From Acanthopleura granulata (lineage: Eukaryota; Mollusca; Polyplacophora; Chitonida; Chitonidae): a stretch of 64,000 nt of DNA. Every line of letters starts with the position of its first letter. The first letter of the stretch is position 1. A program made the translations under genes and the position numbers. Of the stretch, positions 36,019-46,418 are shown one piece after another. The stretch spans positions 11,959,480 through 12,023,479 of the forward strand of contig JABBOT010000080.1 in NCBI GenBank assembly GCA_016165875.1, in the 5' to 3' direction. Under the pieces are notes generated by a model. It searched no databases. It was given only the letters and a program-made list of their open reading frames with translations, and was not told the DNA's origin.

Positions 36019-37302
36019 CTGCAAGTATGTCAAAGTGATACAAACCATAAGGATATTGTGACTGTCCCCATATGGACAACACCCCTCTCCCCACCCCCCA
36101 CTGTGCCTCTGTCCTCCTCCATAAAATGGACCCTCGTAGCACTGATGGGGGTTGAACTGTAAGTAGATTTTCTATAGTGGGTAACAGCAGCTGGCCTGAC
36201 TTTCTTCCTTCAAACACCTTTCTGGGAAATAATTCAGTTTCAGTCCCTATTTCACTGGGAAGATGGGATGACGGCAGGTTCCAAAAGGTCGTCCCAAAGT
36301 TTTTGATAACATAAAATATTGTTAACTATAGATCTGAAAATGAATCTGGACGTTCTATAAAAGGAGAGACTAACTGACCACTAAATCAGCAGTGTAAACC
36401 AAAACGAAAAAGAGAAATATCGAAAAATTGAGTTTCTGAAAAATTTTGTATTGAGTTTTCATGAAATGAATCAAAGTTTTGATACATTGGTGATTATAAA
36501 TATATTGAGTTTTCTGATTTGTTAAAAAAATAAGCTGGAAAAAGCACTGAACTTCACACCTCTTCCTTGTAAAGATAAACCTAATAGAATGACACTAACG
36601 CTGTCACACTTTCCTGTTTCTTCCTCACATAACAACTTGTGCTTGTGGTAAACAGATGACTAAAAAACAAATTCTTCAGATCACAGTACAGGGCCTAGGC
36701 AGTTGGCCTTTGAACACTTTACTATAGCCTCAAACGTCTTGTTTACCACTGTTAGTTATTGGATTATTATACCTGTAAGAAAAGCGGAAATTTTGTCCGG
36801 TGTATAGGTTAGAGCAACATGTCTTAGCGTGTTACTTGTACAGTTTAACAAGCATCTGAAACACTATTTTATTTTAGCTTCTGTTTTGCTCTATGTTTGG
36901 ATGCAAACTATACACTAGAAGTCTACATAGCTTATATTTGTTCTACTCTCTTAGCATGGATTCAGCAGAATTTGAAGTTATGGCGTCTCATTTGCACTTT
37001 CGCACATTTTTTGCCCATCTCGCCCATATTAATTTTGTCAGAATAGGGACGCGTCTCAGTGGCCCTACCTAACCTACTGTATGTCTCCTGGACAGTTGTT
37101 TTATATACATGGTTTCAAACTTTGCATTCAGCTTAAGACTTTGAAAATACTAAGTCCTGCAGGGCCATAAACTTTTGACAATAAGCCATGACAAAGGCTA
37201 TACGGTTCAGTTTGCTACAATACACACGTTTTATAACATCCCAACCCATGCATGATGTTCAAAGCCACTGAACTGACAAATTTCTTCGTGTGCAGCCCTT
37301 AC

Positions 37303-37407
37303 CTGAATGGGGCCTGCTTCTACCTAGACTACTAAGTAGACTCAGTACAGATATATGAACATTCAATAGCCAAGGGAATGGGATACAGTACAGATGTGCA
37401 TACATGC
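37303..37407 (-). CDS. Candidate upstream exon ending in ...GRSRPHS
   Basis: An open minus-strand frame with an ATG at 37407 in a tacatgcatgtatg context leads to a strong donor (ATTCAG|GTAAGG) in phase 1. It ends in a hydrophobic run and then GRSRPHS, and joins the exon at 35940-36018 in frame. Evidence is only the splice site, the open frame and phase agreement; it may be a non-coding 5' exon. Confidence 0.22.
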
Positions 37408-38544
37408 ATGTATGTATATGGTAGGGTGAAACATTTTCAGTACTGAACATAAGTTCCAATGCACATGTCGAATACCTCTTTAATTACAATACAAATTGTA
37501 TTTCATGAGGATAATAATCAGATCAATTCTCAAACCACTGGAGGAATGGTTCTTCTACAAATTACAGGTGCAACACTTGAATTTTTCTTGAAGACATTGG
37601 CAGAATCTGACAAGAAGGCTAAGTTGGAACACAAATGCACGAGGTTATCAAATTCAAGTAGGACAAGAGTTCTACATATCACTGTAACAGATATGTCTGC
37701 AGACTACTTCTAGTATGGACACAAAAATTTACTAAAATGATGCAGTAAAAGTCACAGTGTAATCTCTGGTTTCAAGGATATGTTGCAAACCAGGTAGACG
37801 GAACCGAGGCTTATCCATACAAGCCACAAACATCCTGGCCAGGCAAACCCAACTGTTCACAAAACTGTTCAAACATTGACCGGGATTGAGAAGAATTCTA
37901 TAACTTATTGTATATATGTGCTTTTATTGGGAGCGTGTAGACATCCCGAAGATCATTATCACCATGATAACACGCTTCACAGACTTCTCCAGTTTTTAAA
38001 TGCACATACTGATTCCCAGTGAGATGCTTCGGTGAGTTTTACCTGTTGGCAGGTAGACTCTGAACCTAGATACCACACAGATGAGAAGTTATAATGTAAA
38101 ATCAGCTACAAACAGTCTTTTGCAGGCAATTACTACACTCTGCCTACAAATGAAGTCAGTGCAGTGCACATTTCTCATTTGTTTCAGATTTGCAAACACT
38201 GATGCCAACTGTTATTGTCTAGTTGCCATGCTGTCTTCTCATCACAGAATGGCCTTAAGATCTAAGTAATGGAAAAATAAAAAACGACAAAAATAAAAAA
38301 AACAAAGCAGAATTTCTTCTAATTCAAATTAGTCCATGAAAGTATATACAACAAAGCATTTATTAAGGAAAATTACCAAGAATGAATTATTTAATTATTC
38401 AGGCAAGCGTTGAGAGCCATATACAGGCCTCATTTCATGCTGTATAACTGTCCCCATATCAGACCAGCTCAAAACACCAAAAATAATGCTACAAAAAGGC
38501 CCAAATCACAAAAGGGACAAGATAAACAAATAAGATCACAATTA

Positions 38545-38660
38545 TATAAATCATTTATTTATTTGAAATATTCATTTACATATTTACATAGTGCTTAATG
38601 CTTCAATAACACGACAGTGGTCACTGGTTTATGGCTGGAGGAAACCAGAGTTCCCAGAAT
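38545..38660 (-). mobile_element. Decayed SINE fragment
   Basis: catttatttatttgaaatatt, cacgacagtggtcactgg, ctggaggaaaccagag: poorly preserved core. Confidence 0.4.
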
Positions 38661-39573
38661 AAAGAAATGAAGTTGTGACCTTATTCGTCTTCTCCTTTTT
38701 TTCTGCATGAACAAAAACTAAAATCATAAACACTGGGAATCGTTAAGAAAGGCAGGCTCAATATCTACATTTCCTTTATACAACTTGGGTCTCTGGACAT
38801 GCTTGCCTCGTTTGCCTGATATTTGGACGATAATTTTATGACCTGTTATCAACTCTCTCACTGTTTTGCCTTTACAACAATTCTATCTAAGGAAAGTCTC
38901 TTCAATCTGCTAGGGAAAATTTGTCCACAATTGATACAGTTTGAAAGAGCTCTTACTTGTTGGTCAGCATGTGTATGCTGTTGACCTCTCACGGCATGCT
39001 ACTTATATGAAGTATGATAAAAAAAAAAAAATGTAAAAACGGGAAAGAACGAGTTCGCCAGTTGGGTGTTTTGGTATAAGTAAATCGGCATACACTCTAG
39101 TGATTTTCTGGACAACTTTTGAATGGCTGCGTGGATTATTTTTGAAGATATTTACCGATAAAATGTCCTTATCAGAACGGCGACATTTCAGAACACGAGA
39201 CACATTGTAATTCTCGTGGCGCTTACGCGGCCCTCGAAAAACCGAGAGGTACATTATCGTAACTAACTAGATACATGTTGGTTTAGTCTAAAAATATATT
39301 TATATTCTTTTTATTCCGGTTGTCAAAATAAGAAGGACACAAAATTTTTAGATTTGTTGCAAACAAACCTTCACAATGGTTGAACTACACGCGCAGTCAT
39401 CAAAACGAAACTATTTCATGTCATGTCATTTCATGTATATTTATACTCAACAACAACAACGAAGTTTAGGCCATGTACGTATGGGTGATCCCTTTCCGGT
39501 TGGTGAATCAAGATAATGTTGTCGGGGTGTATTTCATGGCTAAACCGTATGCTGCTACTTTCACGATACATAC

Positions 39574-39700
39574 CAGCTAACTTTCCCTTTCGCTGAAGCT
39601 TGATAACTTTCTATCAACATCGAACTTGATCAATAAAAAAGTGAAGCTCGGAAGTTGCCTGTCATCTTCTCTGCTGTCACCTCTTCTCATACTTGGCGGG
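39574..39700 (-). other. Possible non-coding first exon of a minus-strand transcript
   Basis: Sequence just downstream (minus strand) of the CRE/E-box/CCAAT cluster at 39709-39744, running to a GTATGT donor at 39573. The region is richer in CpG than its surroundings. It could be exon 1 of the PLEKHG5-like gene, about 12 kb above its first coding exon. Both ends are inferred; the transcription start is not visible. Confidence 0.3.
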
Positions 39701-39708
39701 TCGGAAGG

Positions 39709-39744
39709 TGACGTCATCACGTGGCGATGCTTTGATTGGCCAAT
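39709..39744 (-). promoter_or_regulatory. Promoter candidate: CRE + E-box + CCAAT palindrome
   Basis: A full palindromic CRE (TGACGTCA, 39709-39716) adjoins a CACGTG E-box (39718-39723), and 11 bp further on is the palindrome ATTGGCCAAT (39735-39744), which carries a CCAAT box on both strands. CCAAT outside CRE, with CpG-containing sequence on the inner side, is the usual layout of an animal housekeeping-type promoter firing toward lower coordinates. Target gene is inferred: the PLEKHG5-like gene is the only sizeable minus-strand gene below it. Confidence 0.5.
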
Positions 39745-39748
39745 GTGT

Positions 39749-39802
39749 TGATATTTATTTATTTCCTTCATGTGTTTTACGCAGTCCTCAAGAATGATTT
39801 CC
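39749..39802 (-). mobile_element. SINE tail fragment beside the promoter candidate
   Basis: atatttatttatttccttca then gttttacgcagtcctcaaga. Only the tail side is present. Confidence 0.55.
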
Positions 39803-40825
39803 TTTTCAGAAGTCTGACCTCATGCACATTAATTCACCCGTTATGTTGTGATGAAATTTTGAAATCTGATGACGAAAACACACAACCGTAAGCTAGATTA
39901 GAATAAGACCTAGGATCTAAAACTCATGCAGCTTGGCCAGAGGGCCATTTCTAGCATGCAATAAAACAAAAAAAAAAAAAAAACAAAAAAAAAAAATGCA
40001 TAAATTGCTTCCCCATTTTCGGTAAAGAAATTTTAGACTTCAGGCTACCTTTCATACTTAGTTCTATGCCTTAGGACAATGTATACATATGACAAAGTTC
40101 CGTGTCAACCTAGTCAACCCTGTGTTGCTACGTAGCTATGCATTTTCCAGTGCAAGGGAAATAATTCATCCACCCTTCTATGGCTACACAGAAAAGTCAA
40201 CATGAGAAGTGCTAGATACCATCACATTTCGTAACGTGCATCTCACTTAATATATATTCAGTGCGAATCGTCTTACAGACAGTTGCCTAGCTACATCTGT
40301 CAATGAAACATGTATTTACAACTCACTCACTTGTAGGTCTGTACATAGTGTTGTTCTGTATCACAATATTACGCGAGACCTGAGTTCAATATCATTTTAG
40401 AACAAAGTATTAGCCAGATTCCTTCGCTCCTATAAATGTTCATGAGGCGTTAAGCAGCATCATGACCTTTCGTGTAATCTTACAGGCAGGTCATTTGTCT
40501 GCCATCAGTACGGCATATGTGACAGTCATAAGTATATAATTCGCCAAAAGGTAAACAATCTTTTGACGCCTTTTTTGGAAAGGAAACTGCAACCACGCTA
40601 TGTTTTTCCAGACTATGAAGATGAATAAGGCGATATATATGGGGGATGGCCAGAGGGAATGTACATATCAGTATCCCAGGTTGGTGTACTTTAAATAGCA
40701 TGATTAAAGTTGTACTAGGGGCACTTTTACATCCGTTTTATTAAATACTTTCAAAAATACAGGTGTTCGAGATTAACGCTGACTATAACGAAAGTAAATG
40801 GTCTTTGCATAAGTCTGAAAATAAT

Positions 40826-40965
40826 TTATTTATTTATTATATTGGTGTTTACACCGCACTCAAGACTGTTTCACTTAAATACGACATCCCACAATGTGCA
40901 GCGTTGTGGTGGGAGGAAACCGAGAAATCTGCAGGTTGCTTTCAGACCAAGTCATCATACTACAC
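40826..40965 (-). mobile_element. SINE 3' half
   Basis: atttatttatttattatattggtg tail side (abbreviated here), ctcaagactgtttcac, and gtggtgggaggaaaccgag core. Confidence 0.75.
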
Positions 40966-41348
40966 AGAAATTTACAACAAAACATGCCACTTTCTCTGTT
41001 GTTATATGTAGAGCCGACAATTCATGGTGTAAAATTAATATGAACTGGACTGTGCTTTATTGCTAGAATCTTGATTTCCAAAAAAAAAAAAAAAAAGAAG
41101 CAAAAACAGCGCATAATCAAAGAGAGAAACTGGCTCACTTTACACTTTTCTGGCTGAACATGTGTTACATATATATAACACACGAACTATACATGTACGC
41201 CAGCACTCGTCTTGTTTAATACTGAACGTTCCCATTTCATTTCGGAAACCATGCATACAAACTGATTACAGGTTTAAACAATGTCGGTAGTCACAGTAAG
41301 GCTGCAATATGGTCTACGCGACATTAAACCATAGGCTAATCATAATTC

Positions 41349-41402
41349 ATTCATCATTTTAACTCCAGTCTCAAGAATATTTTACTTCATGTACATGGCA
41401 GC
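41349..41402 (-). mobile_element. SINE tail fragment
   Basis: cattcatcattttaactcca, then gtctcaagaatattttact: tail end of the main family. Confidence 0.5.
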
Positions 41403-41407
41403 TACAT

Positions 41408-41645
41408 GTGTGCACGATGTCTCTATGGCCTATTGGTTATCCTGCAATTAAGTGCAGCACAATGACTTAGTGGCTTCCCACCCTGCAATGTGGTCGCTGC
41501 GAGTTCAAGTCCAGTTCATGCTGTGTTCAGTCGCCTCCTTTTGTTCGTTCGTATGGATTCCCCCCCCCCCGCTCTGCCCCGTTTCCTCCTGTCATGGCAT
41601 AAGTCGCCGTCGTATTATTGAAATATTGTTATAATAAATAAATCC
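41408..41645 (+). mobile_element. tRNA-derived SINE, variant (plus)
   Basis: tggcctattggttat (A-box-like), gcgagttcaagtccag (B box near 41500), then gctctgccccgtttcctcct and an aataaataaat tail. A run of ten C occurs at about 41561. Confidence 0.7.
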
Positions 41646-42396
41646 TTGGTCATGTAGGGGCTGACGGCTGAAGATTTGTCGAAAGGGTCAGCGATGTCTC
41701 TCAGCCCCACTAAGGAACAACCCGTGTTCACGCCATATAGATGATTATGAGAGCATGTCCTTTGTCACATGTAACCCTACATGTACGACACTAAAATCTC
41801 CAGACAACAGATAATACACACAATGTTTATTTTAGTCTTTAGCGGCGCATTACAATTAGCGCAGACCTTGTACATGTACATGTATATATAGATGCCCTTC
41901 ATTAAGGCAACTATCTATTGACTTCACTTCAGCTTCTGACCATGATCATCTGGTTTCTGAAGGTACTTTCCGAATCTGAAGAATAAAATTTCAATTGCAT
42001 CATTCAAACGTGCAAACAAAGATATACGAAAAGGATAGAGTTACAAATATTTATTGAGCATTGAATGTGTGTAGAGATATACGGGAGAAGGTAGGGTGCA
42101 CGGACAGGTTAGGGTGCGCGCTTGTGTGTAAAGGCTAGGGATGACTGTATATATCTAGCCGTGGCTGTTTCGTCGATCTTGCGACATGTTGTCAGACCGA
42201 CAGATTAATATAAGACAAACAAAATGTCACAAAAATGCAAATTAAATAAAGAGTTCGTTAAGTTCGTTCGTGAATATTGGCCACGCATATACATGTAGGC
42301 TTCTTCAAAATCAGAATATCTGAAAAGTCCGTACAGATTTTTCTGTGATATATGAAACGCCTTACCGAATCTTTACGTACAAAAGTAACGGTATAA

Positions 42397-42400
42397 TAAT

Positions 42401-42434
<34 letters not shown>

Positions 42435-42680
42435 GGCGTTTTATTCTATACTCAAGAATATTTGACTTATGCGACCGCGCCCAGCATTATGGTGGGACGA
42501 AACAGGCCAGAGAGTGGAGGAAATCCAGGACTATCCGCAGGTTGCTGGCGGATTTTCCCATGTACGGTCGGCGTGCAAGCCAGCATGAGTTGACTTGAAC
42601 TCATAGCGGCCGCATTGGTGAGAGGCTCTGGATCATTACTCCGCACTGGTGCGCTTACCATCTTGGCCACGGAGGCCCCT
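42397..42680 (-). mobile_element. Full-length tRNA-derived SINE
   Basis: Read on the minus strand: A box tggccaagatgg near 42670, B-box-like gagttcaagtc, a conserved core (ccagcaacctgcgga, ctcaagaatattt complement) and an (AAAT)n tail ending at 42397. The most complete copy in the window and the reference for the others. The core may belong to one of the widespread invertebrate SINE superfamilies such as MetaSINEs; that assignment is not checked. Confidence 0.85.
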
Positions 42681-42729
42681 AATATAGTAATGTTGAAGGA
42701 TGTAATTTCTATACGAATGAATTACATTT

Positions 42730-42838
42730 ATTGATTTGACCAGTGTTTTGTGGATCACACATGCATGAGAAGGTCTGCCAGCAACCTGCTGATGGTCGTG
42801 GGTTTCTCCCGGGCTCAGCCAAGATATAGGTGAAGGAT
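42730..42838 (+). mobile_element. SINE core fragment (plus)
   Basis: aggtctgccagcaacctgct and gatggtcgtgggtttctccc are the family core in the plus orientation; head and tail missing. Confidence 0.65.
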
Positions 42839-43205
42839 TCCAGAGTGCTGGAGCAAACCACCGCTCTTCACCAGCCACCCAACAAATCTCTTGGTTTAAA
42901 GCAGAAACCGGAAAAAGCAAAACAAAGAAAAAATCCAAATAGCTCTGGCGGGAGTTGAACACGTTTCTTCAATGGCCAAGGGTCTGGTAAACTCATCCAG
43001 TCAGCGCATTAACAATCTGGGCTCGGCCAAGATATAAGTGAAGGATTCCAGAGTGCTGGAGCAAACCACCGCCTTTCATCATTTACCCAACAAATCTCCT
43101 GATTTACTGCCGCAGCCTGAAAAGCGAGCTCTGGATTTGGACAGGCTATATTTCATTGGTCAAGGGCCTGGCAAACACAGCCAGTCATTGCATTAACAAT
43201 CTGAA
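42817..43205. repeat. Diverged direct duplication, about 200-bp unit
   Basis: gggctcagccaagatatagg...cattaacaatctg (42817-43018) is followed by gggctcggccaagatataag...cattaacaatctg (43019-43205). Both share gattccagagtgctggagca and the cccaacaaatctc motif. Confidence 0.8.
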
Positions 43206-43219
43206 ACATCCATTTAAAG

Positions 43220-43274
43220 ATTTATATTTATTCAGGAATATTTTTACGTATACCACGGCGGTCAGCATCATGGT
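43220..43274 (-). mobile_element. SINE tail fragment
   Basis: atttattcaggaatattttt followed by ggcggtcagcatcatggtgg: tail plus start of core, truncated where the next copy begins. Confidence 0.65.
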
Positions 43275-43537
43275 GGGATATATTTACGTCTTTGGTTGGT
43301 GTTTTTCGCCGTAGAATATTTCACTTACACGACGGCGGCCAGCATTATGGTAGGAGGAAACCGGACAGAGAGCGGGGGAAACACACGACCATCGGCTGGT
43401 TGCTGGCAGACCTTCCCACGTACGGCCGGAAAGGAAACCAGCAAGAGCTGGACTGGAACTTACAGCGACCGCATTGATGGGAGGCTTCGGGTCATAGCCC
43501 TGCACTAGGGCGCTATCCGACTGAGCCACGCAGGCCG
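43275..43537 (-). mobile_element. Full-length tRNA-derived SINE
   Basis: Minus strand begins gcctgcgtggctcagtcgg, a textbook A box, followed by the family core and the caccaaccaaag-type tail. Degenerate B box (agttccagtcc). Confidence 0.85.
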
Positions 43538-43692
43538 CGCATCATGGTGGGAAGAAATTGGAGAGAACCCGGGAGAAACCAACGACCACCCGCGGGTTAC
43601 TGGTGGACCTTCAGACATACGGCCGCAGAGGAAGCCAGCTTGAGCTGGACTTGAACAGCGACCGCATTGGCGAGAGGTTCTGTATCATTATG
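43538..43692 (-). mobile_element. SINE 5' part, abutting another copy
   Basis: catcatggtgggaagaaatt through gcgaccgcattggcgagagg. Lies head-to-tail directly against the copy at 43275-43537, with no own tail. Confidence 0.75.
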
Positions 43693-43809
43693 TATTGATT
43701 TATGTCACAAGCACGTATACCGATAGGTTTATACTGGAAGACTTATTCATAAAATTGTTCATGATAACACAGTGAGTATGCTGTAAAAAAAGGGAAATCT
43801 CTGAACACT

Positions 43810-43949
43810 TTACGGATTTTCCCGACACTCTTGGCGACAGTCGGCAGCTTCCGGGCTGTCCCAAGAGATATACGCATGCCCTGTCTTGGTCTTAATACAT
43901 TCCATTTCACAGGCCATCTCCAAGGTGACCAACTGGCTCTTGCACATCA
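43810..43949 (-). CDS. Secreted peptide gene, exon 2 (mature peptide)
   Basis: Acceptor gttgtttcag, two bases completing the split codon, 45 codons and a TAA. All five cysteines of the mature peptide are here, in two CxxxC pairs plus a lone N-terminal cysteine. GC content is clearly higher than in the flanks, as expected for a coding exon in this window. No AATAAA is obvious immediately downstream. Confidence 0.58.
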
Positions 43950-45004
43950 CTGAAACAACCAATGTTGTCGAACAGTTAGGTTAAAAGACAACCGGTATAT
44001 GAATAGATGGAGACAATTAATAGCTTGATATTTTTTACATTTATTTGATATTTGATTTTTATTTAAAGCCGAGTATATATTTATATAAAGAATTTATGAC
44101 TTACACAGTGGTGGTCAATGATAAATCTCCGAACTTTGGAAAATTACCAAGAAGTTTTCCCCAGGTCAGACTTATAAACATGCAAGCCAGAATGGTGGAA
44201 GACAAATGAGTGGTCTTAAATGAATGTTAGACTGCGCAAATGCCCCATAAAAACACGTCAAAAAGTTCATAACTATCTGTGATCAAGGATCGCTGGTTTA
44301 TCCTGTATAAAAAATTCAGTGAAGGTATTTTCAGATACCGTTTTCATTGGTCTTTTCACTCACCATAGGTTCATTTTTACGAGGTCTTTCTCTTTATCTT
44401 AATCACAGAATTTGGTTTCTACCAGAAGCCTATTAAAGTTTTCCCAGTGACATTATTACTCATGATACATGAACCTCTATGAAAGGTCAATAGAAGGCTT
44501 GGAAACAAAGACTGTGGAGCGTTTTCAAAGGATATCTTAGCAAAGCATGTTTTAAATTTAATTCACTTATATGAAGTATATGAGGGAGTGAATAATATTT
44601 GTACACTTTGCTCAGAATTCCGACAACTGTCAAATATTCCTCCTAAATTTGGACACTATGCTCTGGTTTAATAATCCTTGTAATTATACATGTAAGTTGT
44701 TGGTTTGTGATGCTATCTAATTCATCAGCTTATATACTTGTTCATAGATATTTGGACATTAATCCGGTTATTAATGCCCTTGAATATGATCAGCTCTACA
44801 AAAGCTTCGTTTGGGTGCATTCTCATTCACCATTTTCACAGTTGTTAATCATGCATGGGTTTCTTCATGAATAGTATAACGATAGATTTTCCACTGTCGT
44901 CATTATCATCTTTCCGCCGTGTTCCTCACCACCCAATAATCCTTGTAATTAAGCTTACCTGCAAACAAAGTGAGTAAGAACCCCACAAGACTAAGCCTGT
45001 CCAT
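43810..45004 (-). CDS. Small secreted cysteine-rich peptide gene (gene-level, 61 aa)
   Basis: Two exons, 44959-45004 and 43810-43949, separated by a 1009-bp intron with consensus ends (G|GTAAGC donor, ttgtttcag acceptor) and joined in phase 1. The predicted product has 61 residues: a typical signal peptide (Asp2-Arg3 then a Leu/Val/Phe core, likely cleaved after Ala15) and a mature part of about 46 residues with five cysteines at 18, 29, 33, 53 and 57. The spacing C-x10-C-x3-C-x19-C-x3-C contains two CxxxC pairs, the arrangement of helical-hairpin disulfide peptides, plus one extra cysteine. The TAA stop is at 43810-43812. I do not recognise the family; antimicrobial, signalling or other secreted roles are all possible and none is shown. 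The odd cysteine count may mean a dimer or a missed exon. Confidence 0.6.
44959..45004 (-). CDS. Secreted peptide gene, exon 1 (signal peptide)
   Basis: ATG at 45004 in good context (atcATGG), then 15 codons with a basic start and a hydrophobic core, ending one base into a codon at the GTAAGC donor. The frame is also open upstream as far as 45358, but nothing upstream looks like protein, and this ATG places the hydrophobic core correctly for a signal peptide. Confidence 0.6.
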
Positions 45005-45148
45005 GATTACAGCGAATAAATGTATACCAGTGTGTATGTGTCCAGACGTAAATGTAGAATGTATATTGACATCGATACTGCAGAGATATCCATACTCTTG
45101 TAGTATACGTGCTATCAGCACATGGTTATTTCCCAGCATCGTAACAAA

Positions 45149-45157
45149 GTATATAAC
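45149..45157 (-). promoter_or_regulatory. TATA-like element upstream of the secreted-peptide gene
   Basis: gttatatac on the minus strand, about 150 bp above the ATG at 45004 and the best TATA candidate in the unique stretch between that ATG and the left edge of the tandem array at 45181. Confidence 0.3.
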
Positions 45158-45291
45158 CTCATTTTGTCTAGATATTGCAAAGTAATATCTGACGTCAGCA
45201 GAACATATAACAGTACGTAGCAGTAAACAATACGAAGAACTGAGGACGGTAGTTACCTTATACTTGCCCCTCTCCCCCTTCCCCAAGTAAA

Positions 45292-45360
45292 ACTCACCAT
45301 CGCTATAAAAGTGAAAAATTACCATGAGCCGGTGTACGCAGCGTTCAATACCAATCAAAT
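45292..45360 (+). mobile_element. SINE tail remnant, array unit 1
   Basis: agtgaaaaattaccatgagc and then ataccaatcaaat match the 3' tail of the main SINE in the plus orientation; repeated near 49613-49672 and 55835-55895. A B-box-like ggttcgagccc follows at about 45418. Confidence 0.55.
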
Positions 45361-46008
45361 GAAGGAGCCTCCTAACTTGTAAATGTACAAAGGCACAGCT
45401 GAAGCAGCGAGAACTGGGTTCGAGCCCGTAACGTCACTAGTGAGGTGTCGATGGGCTGCAGTTCTATAAATCTACTCTATAACGCTATAAAGGGAAGAGC
45501 CAACGAGTGCCCGGAAAAGTCCAGACTAATTAAGTCAATTACAGCAGGAGCTGTAGTCGAACCCGCAACGTTTTTAATCAATGATCCAAAGACGGTGACA
45601 TGACTGATTGAGTTAATATCCTGACAACGCGTACACTGGCTTGAAAGGGTAAATTTTTCTGAGAAATTATACTTTTTCTTCATTTCCCATCTCTCAGATA
45701 GTTACCGTCGAGGTCCTGTCCCTTTGATTAAAATACAGTGAGTGGGAAATGTACTGTAAATCGTTTCGCTCTTGGGAATTTTGGGAGACGCCATGCAAAA
45801 ATTATAAATAACTATTTGCAGTCGTTTTTTACCTTTGATTTTATAATCAGTGTTAAGGTTTGGATTATATTTTCACCACATCATATATGAGCATTATTTA
45901 ATATTATAGTCATTAAAATGAGGTACTAAGGTGTCATGGACGATAGTGTACGGATGTTGTTCACCATGGTAACCTTTTCCCTTTGATCCCGGGATATATA
46001 TGAGAGCA

Positions 46009-46418
46009 TCAGGGTGGACCTGCTACAGGATAACGACGTGGTAGGGCCCAAATGATTTCGACAAAACAGTAAATCCTACAGGGAATCCGAGGAAAAGAGA
46101 GTGAGAGAAAAATGATCTCTGTTGGCATTTTGCCATGGCTGGTTTGGCACAACATACGAAAGCTATTTAACCTTAAGTACGATTGAACTTGACACTTAAG
46201 ATCAGTTTTGTGTCAGTTGCACAGGATAATGAGCCTCCCCTTTAACGCCTCAGATATATGTTTGGAAAGATTATGTATCAGGGATTTCTAAAGGATACTC
46301 ACTGAAGCGTTAGCGAAGAAATCTTGTCTGTGACGATTTTTATATTTGGGTTTATCTTCAGGCGATCGTTGTCAGTAAACAAGTAGACATATATATACAC
46401 ACCAGTTGTTCTGGCCAT
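46009..46418 (-). CDS. Weak two-exon open frame in the array unit (60 aa)
   Basis: ATG at 46418 opens 38 codons (MARTTGVYIYVYLFTDNDRL onward) to a GTGAGT donor after 46303. A pyrimidine-rich acceptor (ctcttttcctcggattccctgtag) at 46076 lets the frame continue for 21 more residues (IYCFVEIIWALPRR...) to TGA at 46009. Splice sites and frame persist in units 2 (about 51969-52386) and 3 (about 58188-58595). Among the few differences between copies, replacement changes are at least as common as silent ones, so I see no sign of purifying selection. It may be chance or a dead gene. Confidence 0.22.

Noticed and set aside
44906..45358. 150-codon minus-strand frame taken as one ORF
   Set aside because: It runs through array sequence and past a splice donor; only the 15 codons from 45004 look like protein (signal peptide).
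45410..45440. ggttcgagccc as a tRNA gene
   Set aside because: B box only; no A box or acceptor stem. Probably SINE-derived.
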